Made by a program: the position numbers and the translations under genes. Under the pieces are notes generated by a model. It was given only the letters and a program-made list of their open reading frames with translations. It ran no database searches and was not told the origin of the DNA. This document shows positions 1 through 43,300 of a stretch of DNA of 64,000 nt, piece by piece. Within the stretch, counting starts at the first letter, position 1, and every line of letters starts with the position of its first letter. The stretch lies in assembly GCA_009760855.2 (NCBI GenBank), contig WPIO01000011.1, positions 4,020,501-4,084,500 of the forward strand, read 5' to 3'. Origin of the DNA: Cristatella mucedo. Lineage: Eukaryota; Bryozoa; Phylactolaemata; Cristatellidae.

Positions 1-660
1 TCGGCCGTTGTGCTACCCAGGGCTCGGTTTGAGTTCTCAAAAAGCACATCACAGAGTGTAATACAGCCAGTTACCCTCACTGTCACTCGACTTCATCCCA
101 CAAATACGCGATTGGTTCAAGGCCCGGAAACTGACTTGGCCAGTCCATAGCCACCACCTGAAAGTAACCAAACTCAAATAAATTGCTGCAAAATTCTTGA
201 GTTTGGGGGCAGAGTTTTCTGGGTCTTGTTGTGTTGGAACATATATTCAAGTCCACGAAGTGCTATTGAACTTAAGAGTCTGACGTTCCAAAGAAGGTAT
301 AAATAATAAAGGTCCTGGGTCATGATGCCTGGTGTGCAATGTGAAGTGCCTCCATATCGTGACACCTTTGTGGAATTTGACCGTTGGCTTTAGGCATTGG
401 GGAGGGTGCGCTTTGCTGGGTAGCCGACCCAAGTAAAGCCTTATCTTGCAGTTTGAAAAGAGCACGAATTTACATTCGTCATTCCATACGGCTCCACTCA
501 AATCTTCAGCAGTCTAGTGAATCCGAGCCTTCGGCCACTGTCCATAGCCTAACATAATCTTCTCGCAAAGATTCTTTGCAACTCGAGAATGCAGACCTGC
601 CTCATCTAATAGCCGTCTGACGGTATAACCGAAAACTCGATTCCCAGACTATGTTTAAAG
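1..660 (-). mobile_element. Tc1/mariner transposase remnant, cut by window edge
   Basis: On the minus strand, in several frames, there are stretches resembling Tc1-type DDE transposases. They run in the family order: a VRRLLDEAGLHSRV segment near 640-590, a block ending PTVKFHKGVTIW near 400-350, and WPSQFPGLEPIAYLWDE near 150-90. The family signature around the third catalytic residue is normally NPIEHLW; here it reads EPIAYLW, so the catalytic glutamate appears replaced by alanine. Frameshifts and stops separate the blocks, so this is a dead copy. It continues beyond position 1 and its terminal inverted repeat is not visible. Confidence 0.75.
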
Positions 661-1974
661 ACTTTGAGCATTAGCTTGTGCCAAAGCAAAATGGTCCATT
701 AATGCCTCCCACTTTAGGATGGTGTTTTCCTGCCTAGAGGTAGCACGGGGTTTGCACGATCGAGAGGCATTTTCAGGGCTCCCAATCTTTGCCACCTTCA
801 TTACGTTGTACACAGCTGAACTCTTCAGTATTGATAGATAAAGAGCAATTGTATCATTTCAGTGTACAACCTCGTACAGTGCTATAAGTTTACCTCTTAC
901 GAAGACTGACAACTATACGACCTTCTGCATGACTGATAGGGTTTTCCTGGCAATAAGGCACAATGGGTTTGTGCGCAGCCTTAGGCTGCCGGCTTAATCT
1001 GAGGAGTTGTTTCTAGAAGATCCATTTTGGCTCAAACCAACCATATTTTTATAGGATTTTAAAGGTTTTTTATCATTTTATGCATACTGTTCAAATCTTC
1101 TATCATTGTAGCTGCAATGTGTACTGAAGTAATTAAATAATTCGCAGATACCACCTACATCCATAGGTTACAAAAAAGCTGCAAATCGAGCAAATCTATA
1201 TCATCCAAATAATTGTGTTTAAGTTTACTTAATCTCACTATACACATTACAATTTCCAAAACAAAATTGTTTGCAAGGCAGACTGCATAATACCCTGTAA
1301 AACATACAGCTGTCCCTTCTGAGCTGGATGTGATACCAAATACTGGGCGGAAACATAAAAAAACAGAATAACTTAAAGTACTTGAAAAATTAGGACAACA
1401 GACACAAATTACAAGCACGACAACTGCACGTGCAGCTGTGAGTAGTGAGCCATCGCAAGTCAGGGGGCCGGCAGTCATGGTCCCTTGAAGTGCTGCTAAA
1501 TACTTGCTTAAATATCGTCATCTGAATCACTGTCGTGCCATTAAGAAAACGTCGTTCTCTATCAAGTCAACTTTGATTGATGTGGAGCCTTGCATTTTGC
1601 ATCAATTTTTTTAAGATGAATTGGGCAGCCGTCTACTGTTATGTCCCTGATTTACTTCAAGCTATATCGAACAAAGCAGCACGAAACTTTTATTGAATGC
1701 AATTTCTGTAAGGATTTTTGTCACAAATTTGCTTCTGGTGCTGATGGTCGGTAAGTGTGAATACCTGCGAATATAGTCAACTAGTTGCCAGCAGATAATA
1801 TATAAACCACAAGGCAAAAAAACTAGGTTATATTGTGTTAAGGTAGGCCATAAGACATCCAAAAAGGTAAACCATATTCAACAAACTGCTATCGCAAGAT
1901 GAGAATTGGAAATGGCAGTAAGTTGTAGAAAGAAAGTACACTTTGAAGTATGGCCACTGTGTTCTATAGATTTA
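661..1974. other. Non-coding stretch, nothing recognised
   Basis: I see no conserved protein segment, RNA gene or clear repeat here on either strand. It lies downstream of the last resolved alsin exon, so it is probably intronic to that gene, whose MORN and VPS9 parts should lie further left. Confidence 0.4.
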
Positions 1975-1996
1975 ATGTATCTCCGTCTGTAACTCC
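1975..1996 (-). repeat. 3' terminal scrap of LINE family B
   Basis: This 22-base piece matches the 3' ends of the family B LINE copies at 8475 and 43486 (shared core TATCTCCGTCTGTAACTCC). It is followed by unrelated sequence, so it is a very short insertion or relic. Confidence 0.5.
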
Positions 1997-3657
1997 GCAA
2001 AAATGGACATATGCAAAGCTGAATGCTGATTGGCTGACGATTGTGACAGCTGATCGGCAGCTTTGCAATCCGTGACCCAAGCAGGATGTGATGCACCGGC
2101 ACAGGCCGTGGCGCAAAACTATGGCTGCTTCCGATTGTGCAAACCATATTCGGACCCTTATTTTGTACCAGCATTAACGAGCCGTTGGTGCATTACCTCA
2201 GCAACTCTTGTGTAATGCTTGGATTTGCATCTCGATATTGCAATAATGGCTGCTGCTGCTCATTTGTCCTAGGCATGCTGGGGTAAAACACGAAATGGAA
2301 TAAATGGCAGAGCTCGTGGCACGCTGGATAAGTGGCAGACTTCCTATAAGCATACCCTCTCTATAACCATTGACAATCGTCCGATGGAGGTCATGTCCTA
2401 TACAGAGTTTCCACGGCAGTTTCATCTTTTGCTTTGGAAGCATTGGCTCCGGGCCCTACTTTTTAGAATAAAAATGTCCATCGACCCAGACAAAACAAAC
2501 TCGGTCTTTTCATCTAGGCATCTTTTCTTAAATATGCAGTAAAACCACATACCAATCTGTTTTGACAAAAGCCTTATCATGCTCTACTAAAGATATTTTT
2601 TCCTCAAGTCAAGCAATCAGACACGGTGCTGTGAGTTCACTTATGTGCAGCACCGAGTTAGGAGCTGTCAGTCAGGGAAACAAACATAAGCACTTGTTAG
2701 ACACCTGATCTAAGAACGATTTCTGTAAAAACCTGCTTCCATACTCACGTCACCTTTGATTGCTGCATGCACAACTCAATGGCCTAGCAACAGTTACACT
2801 ATGCCTGCTCAATCAGGCATAATAAGTTACGGCATTGCATAAGATTAGTCGCAGGATGCTAAGTGAAATTTTTGCCTACAGCAAATCGAAAGATGGTCAC
2901 ACTGAAGGAGTGCTACCCAACGTTGCACGATTTACAGGTGATTTCATACATGTAAATGCATTGAACACACGGGTGGTCAAATGTGTTCCGATTTTATAAT
3001 TAGGTATATACAATTAATATTATGTGATATTATGCAATATGCATCCCATGAGTGCATGCACATACCAGAGGCCTCCATGAAATAGGTGACCAGATAATAC
3101 TTCGAAGCAAAGCTAAAACAAAGTTAAGATAGCTCCAAAGTTGCAGCTAAGGCTTGAGAACGTTTCGAAAAACAGCAAAACAAAAAAGAAACTTACCCTT
3201 TCGGTCGAATTGCTTGCTTGGAACACCAGAACGTCTTCTGGCATTACCAATCGTAAGCCTAACCTGCTAAAGCATATTATATTATGCTACGTACGATACA
3301 AGATATTGTCATCTTCAAGCATTTCATGGACAGTTGGGCAAGGGTCAGCTCTCAGAGCATGCATTGCATTGCGGGGACAGCCCGGGTCGCGTTGCATTGT
3401 GGCAGCACTGCAGTGCAGACGACAAAGTGGAGAAGCACGGAAGTGAAGGAAGGCGTAATTTCTTCTTCCGTTCCGACAGCCTTGCATCAGGACTGCTGCA
3501 GTGGCTGCTGCACTCACCAGTGGTATGAGCAAGTAGATGGGCACCCCCGAATCAGGTTGATAAATGTGAGCATGGAAACAAGCCAGCATCTGCTGGCAAA
3601 GACAAACAGGGCAGAAACAGAAAGAATGGGCAGATGTGGGAGTTGCACTAGGCTTAC
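1997..3657. other. Probable alsin intron with one weak exon candidate
   Basis: No firm feature. On the minus strand around 2443-2352 a short frame reads KMKLPWKLCIGHDLHRTIV and is followed by a GTATGC donor. Its tryptophan and helix pattern loosely resemble the end of the alsin PH domain, but the similarity is too weak to call an exon. The next exon after 3658 must begin with one base completing a split codon. Confidence 0.3.
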
Positions 3658-34969
<31,312 letters not shown>

Positions 34970-36997
34970 CTGCACGGTAAGTGCTTACTAGTCTACAACG
35001 CAGTTAATAAGAAGTAGGGCACCACCAAGCCTTTAAAAAAAAACAGTGGCATATCTGACAGACACGTGCTAGCAGCGATCCGATGCCGCATTTCAGCCTA
35101 CATGTACACGTATGCTAGCTACACTGGCATATAGAAGCCAGAGGGACGGGCAGAGGCGAAAGCTAGCTGAAGAGATTCAGCCGCTCAGACTTTGTGGCCC
35201 AAATAATGGGGTCAAATTTCGGGTAGCTCACAAAAACCTGTCAAGCGATAAACACAACCACGGCGGCCTGTGAAATGGCGAAAGCAAACTTGGTAAAAGT
35301 GCGAACACACGCATCAGTGATTCGGGAGACGCAAACGCTAACTAGGCTACGCAAAAATGCTGGCCAATCCGGATAATTCTCAGAGGCGAAACAAAATGGG
35401 ATTTAAACATCGAGACTTCAGAGCACTGCAGTTTAAAAAATACCATTCGACAAAAGAGAAAGAAAGCGAAGTCCGCTGCACGCGAAGGGCACAGGGCAAC
35501 TTGTGCCACTCGCTGTGCAATGACACGAAGCTAACACGACGAAACACAGCATAGGCGCTAGCCAATAGAAAAGAACACGCATACTCATCCTGGCGGCCGT
35601 ACTCCATGTCGCGCAGCGTGAGCAATGGGCATTCTACCCAGCCAATTCTAAGTGAACAGCGGACACAACACCAAGGGCGCCGCCATACTTCCTGTTCTTC
35701 TGCATTTCCGGGTTCGAGATCGTGAACCCTTTAGCTACACTTGATTGGCGGGTATGGTCGATGGGCGACGCGGTGCTCAGCTTAGCCGCAGCTGCGCATC
35801 CGTGAATTACAGCACCTTTGGTTTTGGCATTAAGTTTGGAAAAAGATACCAATATTCTGACGGTATCCACCGTCCATAAAAGTGTGGTTTTTTAATCTGT
35901 GCCTGAGCAGCTATATGTAGTATTGTACATACTAAAGAGTTATTCGGCTTCTTTTTGGATAGCCACACACATGCATTATTACCATTTAATAAATTTGTAC
36001 TTACTCGTACGAGTTCACTCAAGCGCTCTATTCAAATGAGTAATCCACAGAGCATTTACTTCTCCACTCTATTCATAAGAATACAGTGGTGGGCAATTCA
36101 TTTGGCTAAACTGGTCGATTTCATCAGTAAATCAGAGAAATAAACCCTCTAAAGATATTAATTATCTGCGCACCATTTGCAGCTGTGTAATTGTTTTGCA
36201 ATTATGCTACGAAATGTTTACGATCCCGTGCTGAAGACATATCTTGTGACTCAGAACTGTCAGGCACTACAGCAGTTGCTGCAAGAATAAGGAAAGGCAA
36301 TGCTGAGATCTTTCATGAGACGCTATAATCCCTCAGATCTTCCAATCATCAGCTTAGGATCGCAACATTGTTCGGTCCGATGACAAACCAGCAGTGCTCG
36401 ACATTTCTACAGAACTTCCAGCTTCATAAAATCGATTCATGGACGACTGTACTTTCTGCGGTGAGTCAGCGTCGAAGCAGATAGATAGGTTTAGCTGTAA
36501 TGCTGCACTGATGCAGCTCTCAGCTTAGCCGCGATGGGAGCCCTTGCCTTAGCGGCGGGGTCGACTAGGGCGCGTAGTACAGACCCAGCTCCTGATCCAC
36601 CTAGCCCAGGTTTGAATAGAGCTTTATGCAGGCGATGCTGTTAGGAGATGGAGCGACTAATGTTCTTGTCTTAGTGGGTTTGACTAGGATACCTAGTAGA
36701 GGCCCGGCTCCTGGTCTAGCTGCTAAAGTTAGAATGAAGCCTGGTGCAGACGGTGCGGTCAGGATGTGCACCGACTAATATGCTGAAGTAGAAATAGCAG
36801 CTACGCGCGAGGTCAGGAGTTTAGAGGAGAGAGACGGACGACTGAGAGAGCTCGAGGCTGCAGCTTTCATGGTCGATGCGAGACTACGCTTCGAGAGCAC
36901 GAGAGACGAACCTACGGCGACGAACAGTTAAGTGCAACTTGAATTTCGCAGTTGTGTTCTACCGGCTATTCAGTTAGCTGCTCGTATCTTGGGGTGC
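34970..36997. other. Alsin 5' region and intergenic DNA
   Basis: A possible start lies near 35605 on the minus strand (MEYGRQDE followed by a GTATGC donor), but its phase does not match the 34969 exon, so the first exon stays open. 36540-36790 carries two degenerate copies of an approximately 120-bp unit (shared TAGTA-AGACC/AGGCC-AGCTCCTG core). Confidence 0.45.
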
Positions 36998-37230
36998 TGT
37001 AGCGACCCACCTTCGGGGTTGGGACAATCGCTAGCGAGACGCGCATAGGATAGCTTATTATACTCGGGCTTCGGGAGTTCGTGCAGTTAACTCCGTCGGT
37101 CCGGTACGCGCCGCGTAAAGCGCTTGCGCCGGCGCGTAACCACTACTAACAGGCCCACAATAAACTGTTGCTTTCGGCACCCAGTAGTGGCCGCCTGTGT
37201 TTTAACCGCGCTGCAGCACTGCATCACACA
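36998..37230 (+). mobile_element. Possible solo LTR
   Basis: A 233-bp block begins TGTAGCGACCCACC and ends CATCACACA, giving TG...CA ends, with an AATAAA-like ACAATAAACTG signal in the third quarter. It has higher G+C than its flanks. No target duplication or primer-binding site was confirmed, so this is tentative. Confidence 0.3.
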
Positions 37231-40059
37231 GTCCACCGGTAGAGAGCCGGGGGACGAGCTTCTCTGCGTGGTTACAATGCCGCTGAGAATAAATGGCAAG
37301 AGTTTTAGTTGTCTTTGCGTTTGTCCCTTCCTAAAGAGAAATTCGGTACTCCAGGACACGGCTATAAGCGCTGTTCTCTTGAAGTATTGCGGACTCACGA
37401 ATTGGAGTTGGAGGCCAACATATGACGTAGGTCTTTAGCACAAAGTGATTTAAATTTACAATTTTCGTACTATTACTATCCTTGAAAATGGCTTTGAATT
37501 CTCACGGCGATAATTTGGCACTAGGCAGCAATTTCATGTGCTGAAAAATTTCGTAAGCTTACCAAAGAATACATCGTCTCACAGAGCAGCTTATCGTATC
37601 ACTGAACTTTTGGCAGCCTATACTGTGCATCGTGCCACCGTATTCGTGGCCAGGATTAGGCCAACTTGGAGGCCAGACTTGACCTTGTCCGAGCTGGCTA
37701 GTCGCCAGATGGCGAGAGGACGCTTTGATTGGCAAAGTCACCTGGCACGCCCCTTCACCTTCTCCTTCAAGGTTTGTCTAGGGTCAAGGGCGTCAAGACA
37801 CCGCTGGCAATCACCCGCCGCCCGAGCGCCTACCCAGCTAACCCCGCTCTCTATCTCAAACGTATGCAAGTTCAGCCGATGCCGACCATAATCCTAGTAT
37901 AAATGGCAACTCCCTTAGATATTTCTACAGGCTAATTACTTTTGCTTTAACAAATTTTTATGCATAAGCGTAGACTAAACAAATTGATAGTACATCAAAA
38001 TTGTAGTTAAACTATAAGCGAAAATGCTTGAAGCAAGCAGCCGAGAAGATACGCGATTTCAGTGTATGACCAAGCTACACGCATCCAACTGCAACTCCTC
38101 CGCTTGTTTTGGCTCACTGGGAATATTGCATCTAAGAAATAATATTTGTATTTAACCCTATCGTTACGATTGGTTGGGGGTTAATATAAAAAAAAACTAA
38201 GTGCTGTAAACAAGCTTTCAACGTTCAGGGCATCCAGGGGCACTGTGATGTGGGATAATGGCAATGGGGGGGGGGGGGCAGGGGCTAAAGCTATTCGCTG
38301 TGGATCTGGCTGAAGAAGTGGGATTGAACTGGCCCAACCAAATCTATAGCAGTTCAAGCTCTCTTTGCCAAAAAATATCCCGCCAAAAATATCTTCTCTT
38401 TGCCAAAAAATATCCCCCATCCCCTTTGGAGACCTATACAGTTTGCGAGTGGCTCCAGAGGCTTGTCGCGTGTTGCAGATCCAAGATGTTTTACAACAAG
38501 TGGAAAGCACCACTTTGCCACTGGATACTAACGGCATGCTTACCGATGTATACATTCACTGTCAGTTTGCATGAATGATATCATTATTTGCAATAAGGAA
38601 TCATATTTTTTAAGTTGCTGGATAGGTTATTGTTTTAGGTAGGTTTGAAGAACCAAGTTGAGCTTCGCGCCTCTCCGGGCGCGTTCCTTCAGGCTTTTCT
38701 AATACGGCTACAAAGTGGTTTTCAGCGTCTCTATAGAGGCCTCTGGCTTTTGCACTTTTGGCAGGAAGTATTGTAAGTTCGTGTCGTTGTCCTCGGATTA
38801 AAAAGAAAGGTTTTGTCAGGCCGCTCAGTAGGCGGTGAACATCACACCATGCAAACTTCAGCATATCAAGCCAACTGTACCTAAATTCGTTCCTGTGTCA
38901 AAGAAACTGCAACAATTTGTGGTGCATGAGGTAAACTCTTGTGGCAAACCTTAAAACCTAGCAAGTAAATTCCAGTCAGATTGGAAAGCTGATCGCTGGA
39001 TTTACGTCCGTGGCGCCCTGATGCTTCCTGCCCAGCATACAGACCTCCGGCGCCTGAGTTCTGAGGATCCTAGTTTACACGCTCAGGTTTTTCCGGCAAT
39101 CTCTCAACCCAAATATCGCAGATGCCTCATAATCCCTCTCTGCATGCCTGGTAACCGCATGGAATGGTCATCGAGCCTCTGGGCATTTAGCGGCCAAGGG
39201 TTTTTCAACAAAAAGGGGATTTAAACGTCACCCTTTGGATGCTGCTATATACTGTTTGTCTTGGGCTCAATCCTAATGCGCGCCGTGGCTCCAGGACAAT
39301 ATCTATCGCAGAAAACGCTGTGCTCGTAGATGGCTCCGGACACCACAGCTGCGTGACCCAGTGCTAGCAGAATTGGCACCTCTGTGCGCGGTTAGTGATT
39401 CGCATGAGCAGGTCAAACGCACTCCGATATGCAAGCGTTCTTCGAACATCGTAGTAGTCAGCATTGCTCATGCCTCAACAGTAAGTCATTGCACGTTCAC
39501 GATAACTGACATCCAACACTATATTGGATGGACGCTGGCACGAAACTAATTATTCCATCGCCCGACGCCCTTGTACATAACATTTTCCGAAGATTATGGC
39601 GCGTTGATTTCTTAGTCATGATAATTGAGGAGCCACAAATAAACTCTTGTGACCGCCAGCCTTTCAGCACCGCCTGCGAATACTCTCGGAATGGCACTCA
39701 GCTGAGTGCTTTAGCACCGCCGGTGGAGGGGGACGCCGTAATACGTAGGACCATGAATGCGCCCCATAGCCAGATGCAGCAGTGATTGAGTTGTACTGGC
39801 TAGTGTCGGCTCCACTGGCACAATCAGAGGTGCGCATGTTTGTTTGCTAAGCGGGCGGACTGATGGACCCGGAAATGGCTCGTGAGGACTGGTAATGTGA
39901 CTCAACGACCCAAACAGCTCTGGCGCTACCACCGTCGGGCAGGTGGCCTATGCATGCAGGTAAATTGAGGCGAATTATTAAGGTCCGGCGACGATTGGCG
40001 ATTTGGGTTGGTGGCGCACACGTGGCTCACAGATCAGTTTGACGGGTATCAAAAAAGCT
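37231..40059. other. Intergenic region, nothing firmly recognised
   Basis: Contains a G run at 38267-38278, several open frames of 60-120 codons without motifs, and a direct repeat of about 20 bases near 38366 and 38398 (TTTGCCAAAAAATATCCC). No gene called. Confidence 0.4.
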
Positions 40060-40069
40060 ACCGGAAGCG
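40060..40069 (+). promoter_or_regulatory. ETS-type motif upstream of TIMM22
   Basis: ACCGGAAGCG lies 37 bases before the start codon. This is the consensus for ETS/GABP factors, known to drive many mitochondrial-protein genes in animals. The regulatory role is inference from motif and position. Confidence 0.4.
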
Positions 40070-40105
40070 CCTGAAGGTGAATGTCACCACTTCCAGCCGA
40101 CGAAA

Positions 40106-40340
40106 ATGGCCGCCGCCAGCGGCGGTGCTGGTGACCATGGGGATACCGACTTCATGAAGGACATCAAAGCGCAAGATTTTGACGTTATTATGCAGAGGCT
40201 TATGGGTGAAAATAAGCAGCGGACCGAAAAATTTGTCGGGATGTGGAATATGATCAAGGAATCAAAACCGAAGGAGGAAATTTTGGTCCACCGGGTTTTC
40301 GATAGCTGTGCTTTTAAGTCTGGAATGAGCCTGGTCGCTG
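40106..40340 (+). CDS. TIMM22: TIMM22 exon 1
   Basis: 235 nt from the start codon to donor GCTG/GTCAGT. It encodes the matrix-side N-terminus and the beginning of the first membrane segment, ending SCAFKSGMSLVA plus one base. Confidence 0.9.
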
Positions 40341-43300
40341 GTCAGTGGCTGCTGAGCGTTCGTTTTTATCAGCCATTATTTATTGGGTTTAATTATAAAC
40401 GCTTGACATTAATTCTTCTAGGCTTCGGCATTGGTGCTGCCTTTGGACTGTTTTCTTCCGCGATTGACCCGATGTCAACATTCAGTACCGTAACCACTGG
40501 ACCCCCAACGACAAGGCAAGTTTTACAAGAAATGAAAATCAGATCTCTTTCCTATGGAAAGAACTTCGCCGTCGTCGGATTCATGTTTTCGGGGATCGAA
40601 TGCATGATAGAGAGCGTAAGTAGCTTCCTACGGCAGTCCTGCTGTCCTGGGTCCCAGGGCCAAGGTGCTCACTCTTCACGACCCGGGTCGTGCGTTCGAG
40701 TCATGCAGTGGTCATTTGAGTCACGCATTGATTCTTTATCGATCACTGCAAATGGCGGTGATAGCCTTAGAGGCTCTTCTCCTATATAAATGAGGCCAAT
40801 AAATCAGCTTATATGTATCCATCTTAATTGGCAATCGCGCTGGATGTGCTATCTTTGCACACTCTCTGTATGATTTCCAAGGTAAGCCCTTTTATTTTAA
40901 ACCGATCAAACCAACTATACAGAGACGCAGCTTCTCGGCTTGGGTGGTACTGCCGTTCAGAATAGCGATCCAGACACGTTTGCAACAGATCCATGTCGAG
41001 AGCTCAGCCAGCCCAGCCCGTTCGTAAACTAAGCTTGCATTTTTACCGCACGAGTTCGCTGTTGACTAAATCGGTTCGCTTCCAGCCGTTGTTTCATCCT
41101 CACAGTCAGGTAGTGTTGCCAGACATTTCCGTTTCGTGATTACTTCTGACTTGCTTGTGTATTACTGGACCGGATTTTCTGGGTATTAGCTGCCGGAGTT
41201 TTACCTATGCACTCATGTCACCTCCAACGGGACTTCCCAGGTTCTATGTCAGAAGTAGAAATAGATTTTTTAGGCGATACCAAACATGTGGCTTGTCATC
41301 GGAATCCCTGACACTCGTGCTGCTCTTTTGAGCTACCCAGCTTGGTGTACATGATGTGCTACTGTGCATTGCACGAGGTTGTCAGACTCTGTGGCATACG
41401 GCAGCTCTGATAATCTCTCTGGGAGATGAATTTAGCTGAGCTGGAGGCTGGAATATTGTTTCAGAATTGCCACTGAAAGGAAGTCTCTTGTTTAGTGCCA
41501 GATTTGGTCGAATGTGTGCGCGATGATCTAGACGGCTGCCGGTGTTGAGGGATCTAGCCCTGTCTTTTCCTGCGTGCTCTGTTTTTTGCACATTCTAGTA
41601 CATTTTTGGACATCGCCATCGTTCTTTCCAACCACCACCCTCCTCGACAGCTATCAGCTGCGGATGTCCTTATAGATGACGTCAATGCATGGATTTGTGT
41701 GTGGGAGGGGCTGCCGAGTCATTCACGGCGAGCCATTGTCCACCCCTCGACTGCTCGAGAGAGCCTGGCGGCTGCTTAGGCAGTCTGATTCGTCGTTGGG
41801 CCAATGCCCAATGCAGTCGCCTGTGTCACGCTCCCTCACAGTGTTTTTTCAGAGGTAAGATGCTTGCCCAGGTCGTGGGTTCGAGTCCTTCCCAAGATAA
41901 TTCTCCATTGCCTGCTGCAAGCTTGTGAAAGTTGCTAAGGCCCTTCTCCCTCTATGTAGATGTGATTTTTACTTGTTTACTCTACCGGCTGGTTTTGCAT
42001 CTCCGGTACCCGGTTGCATCAACGTGCAACTATTTCTCATGTCTTCTTTTTCACATCGACCTGCTAAAGTGCACGCGGTGCGAGTGGTCGTGTGCAGTTA
42101 CAGCGTTGGTCAGCCTTTCTGAACCTGAAGCCTGAGCTTCGGGCATTGCGAGTATCCGGTTGCATCGTTTTCATTCGATCGCAGCCCCAGCTCCACTACT
42201 CAGCGTCTAGGCCTTATATCGATGCTCTGCTTGCATAGCATACGACTGCCGTCCTCACACTTTGAAGTTTTTGAATAACTCTGGAGACCCAGCGCTGCGA
42301 CCCAGTGTTGCTGGTGTTTTATTTTTATTTTTATTTATTTGTTATTTTATTTATGGTGTTTTTTGCTTCCTGTTTAGTTTTCCTTCGAGTTTTTTCAGTC
42401 AGGCAGAATGCACGTTTAGCTATTGGGTGGATGCAAGTTTTGCATAATCTTCTCTTTGCTAGGTGTGCACACACACACAAACACGCACCTAAGCACACAT
42501 GTACTTATGCAAACCCACTTACGCACACGCCTGCTTATACTGCACACGTGAGCAAGCTTCCACACATGACGCATGACGTATCCTCATCTGCATATTATCT
42601 ATGTGAAGTAGCCGTTTGGATTGTGCCGTCGAAGCTTGTGCTATAATGCACTTTCTATAGGAGCATTTTGCTGCCGGTTCATAAACAGATACCGAGCAAA
42701 GTTCTTACGCTGACCCACAAGGCCTGCCACGGCTTGGCTCCTCCATAACTGCTGCACCAGTTTCAGCCTCCTCGTGCCCTCAGGTCCTGTATGGACAATA
42801 AATTAGCTGTTCCATTCCTCTTCTTAGAGACCGTTGGCGACAGAAGCTTTTGCTCTGCAGGTCCTAGACTGTGGAATACACTTCCACGATTCTTATGCAA
42901 CTATAACTACTCTCCTGCTGCCGACTATGGCTCATCCTTTTCAGTGGTCCTGAGTTGCTACTTCCATGCTACTCCCTACCTCAACTGCTCTCGTGACTCT
43001 GCTATGCTTCCCACTTTCTCTTTGTTGCTTAAGATGAAGTCTGTTGGCTACCGAAATCCGCTTAGGCTGTTAGTGCGCTATGCAAAACTCTCCTGAGTAA
43101 TGCTCACATAGTCTTTGTGGCTTTGTACTCCCCACTGCTGTGGTATGGGGTGGCCAGTATTTTACGTACTTGGAAGTGGTAGTTATCGTGCGGTTTGTTG
43201 ATGCACCATCACACCTCCTGACAGACAGGCCTGATGAAAAAACTGGTGATCTGTTATAGGGAACACCTGGCATGGGGCCATAAGCCAGCAGACATCATGT

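Noticed and set aside
42262-42646. Hydrophobic open frames with a possible membrane segment
   Set aside because: They come from a T-rich tract inside TIMM22 intron 2, with no similarity to any family I know.
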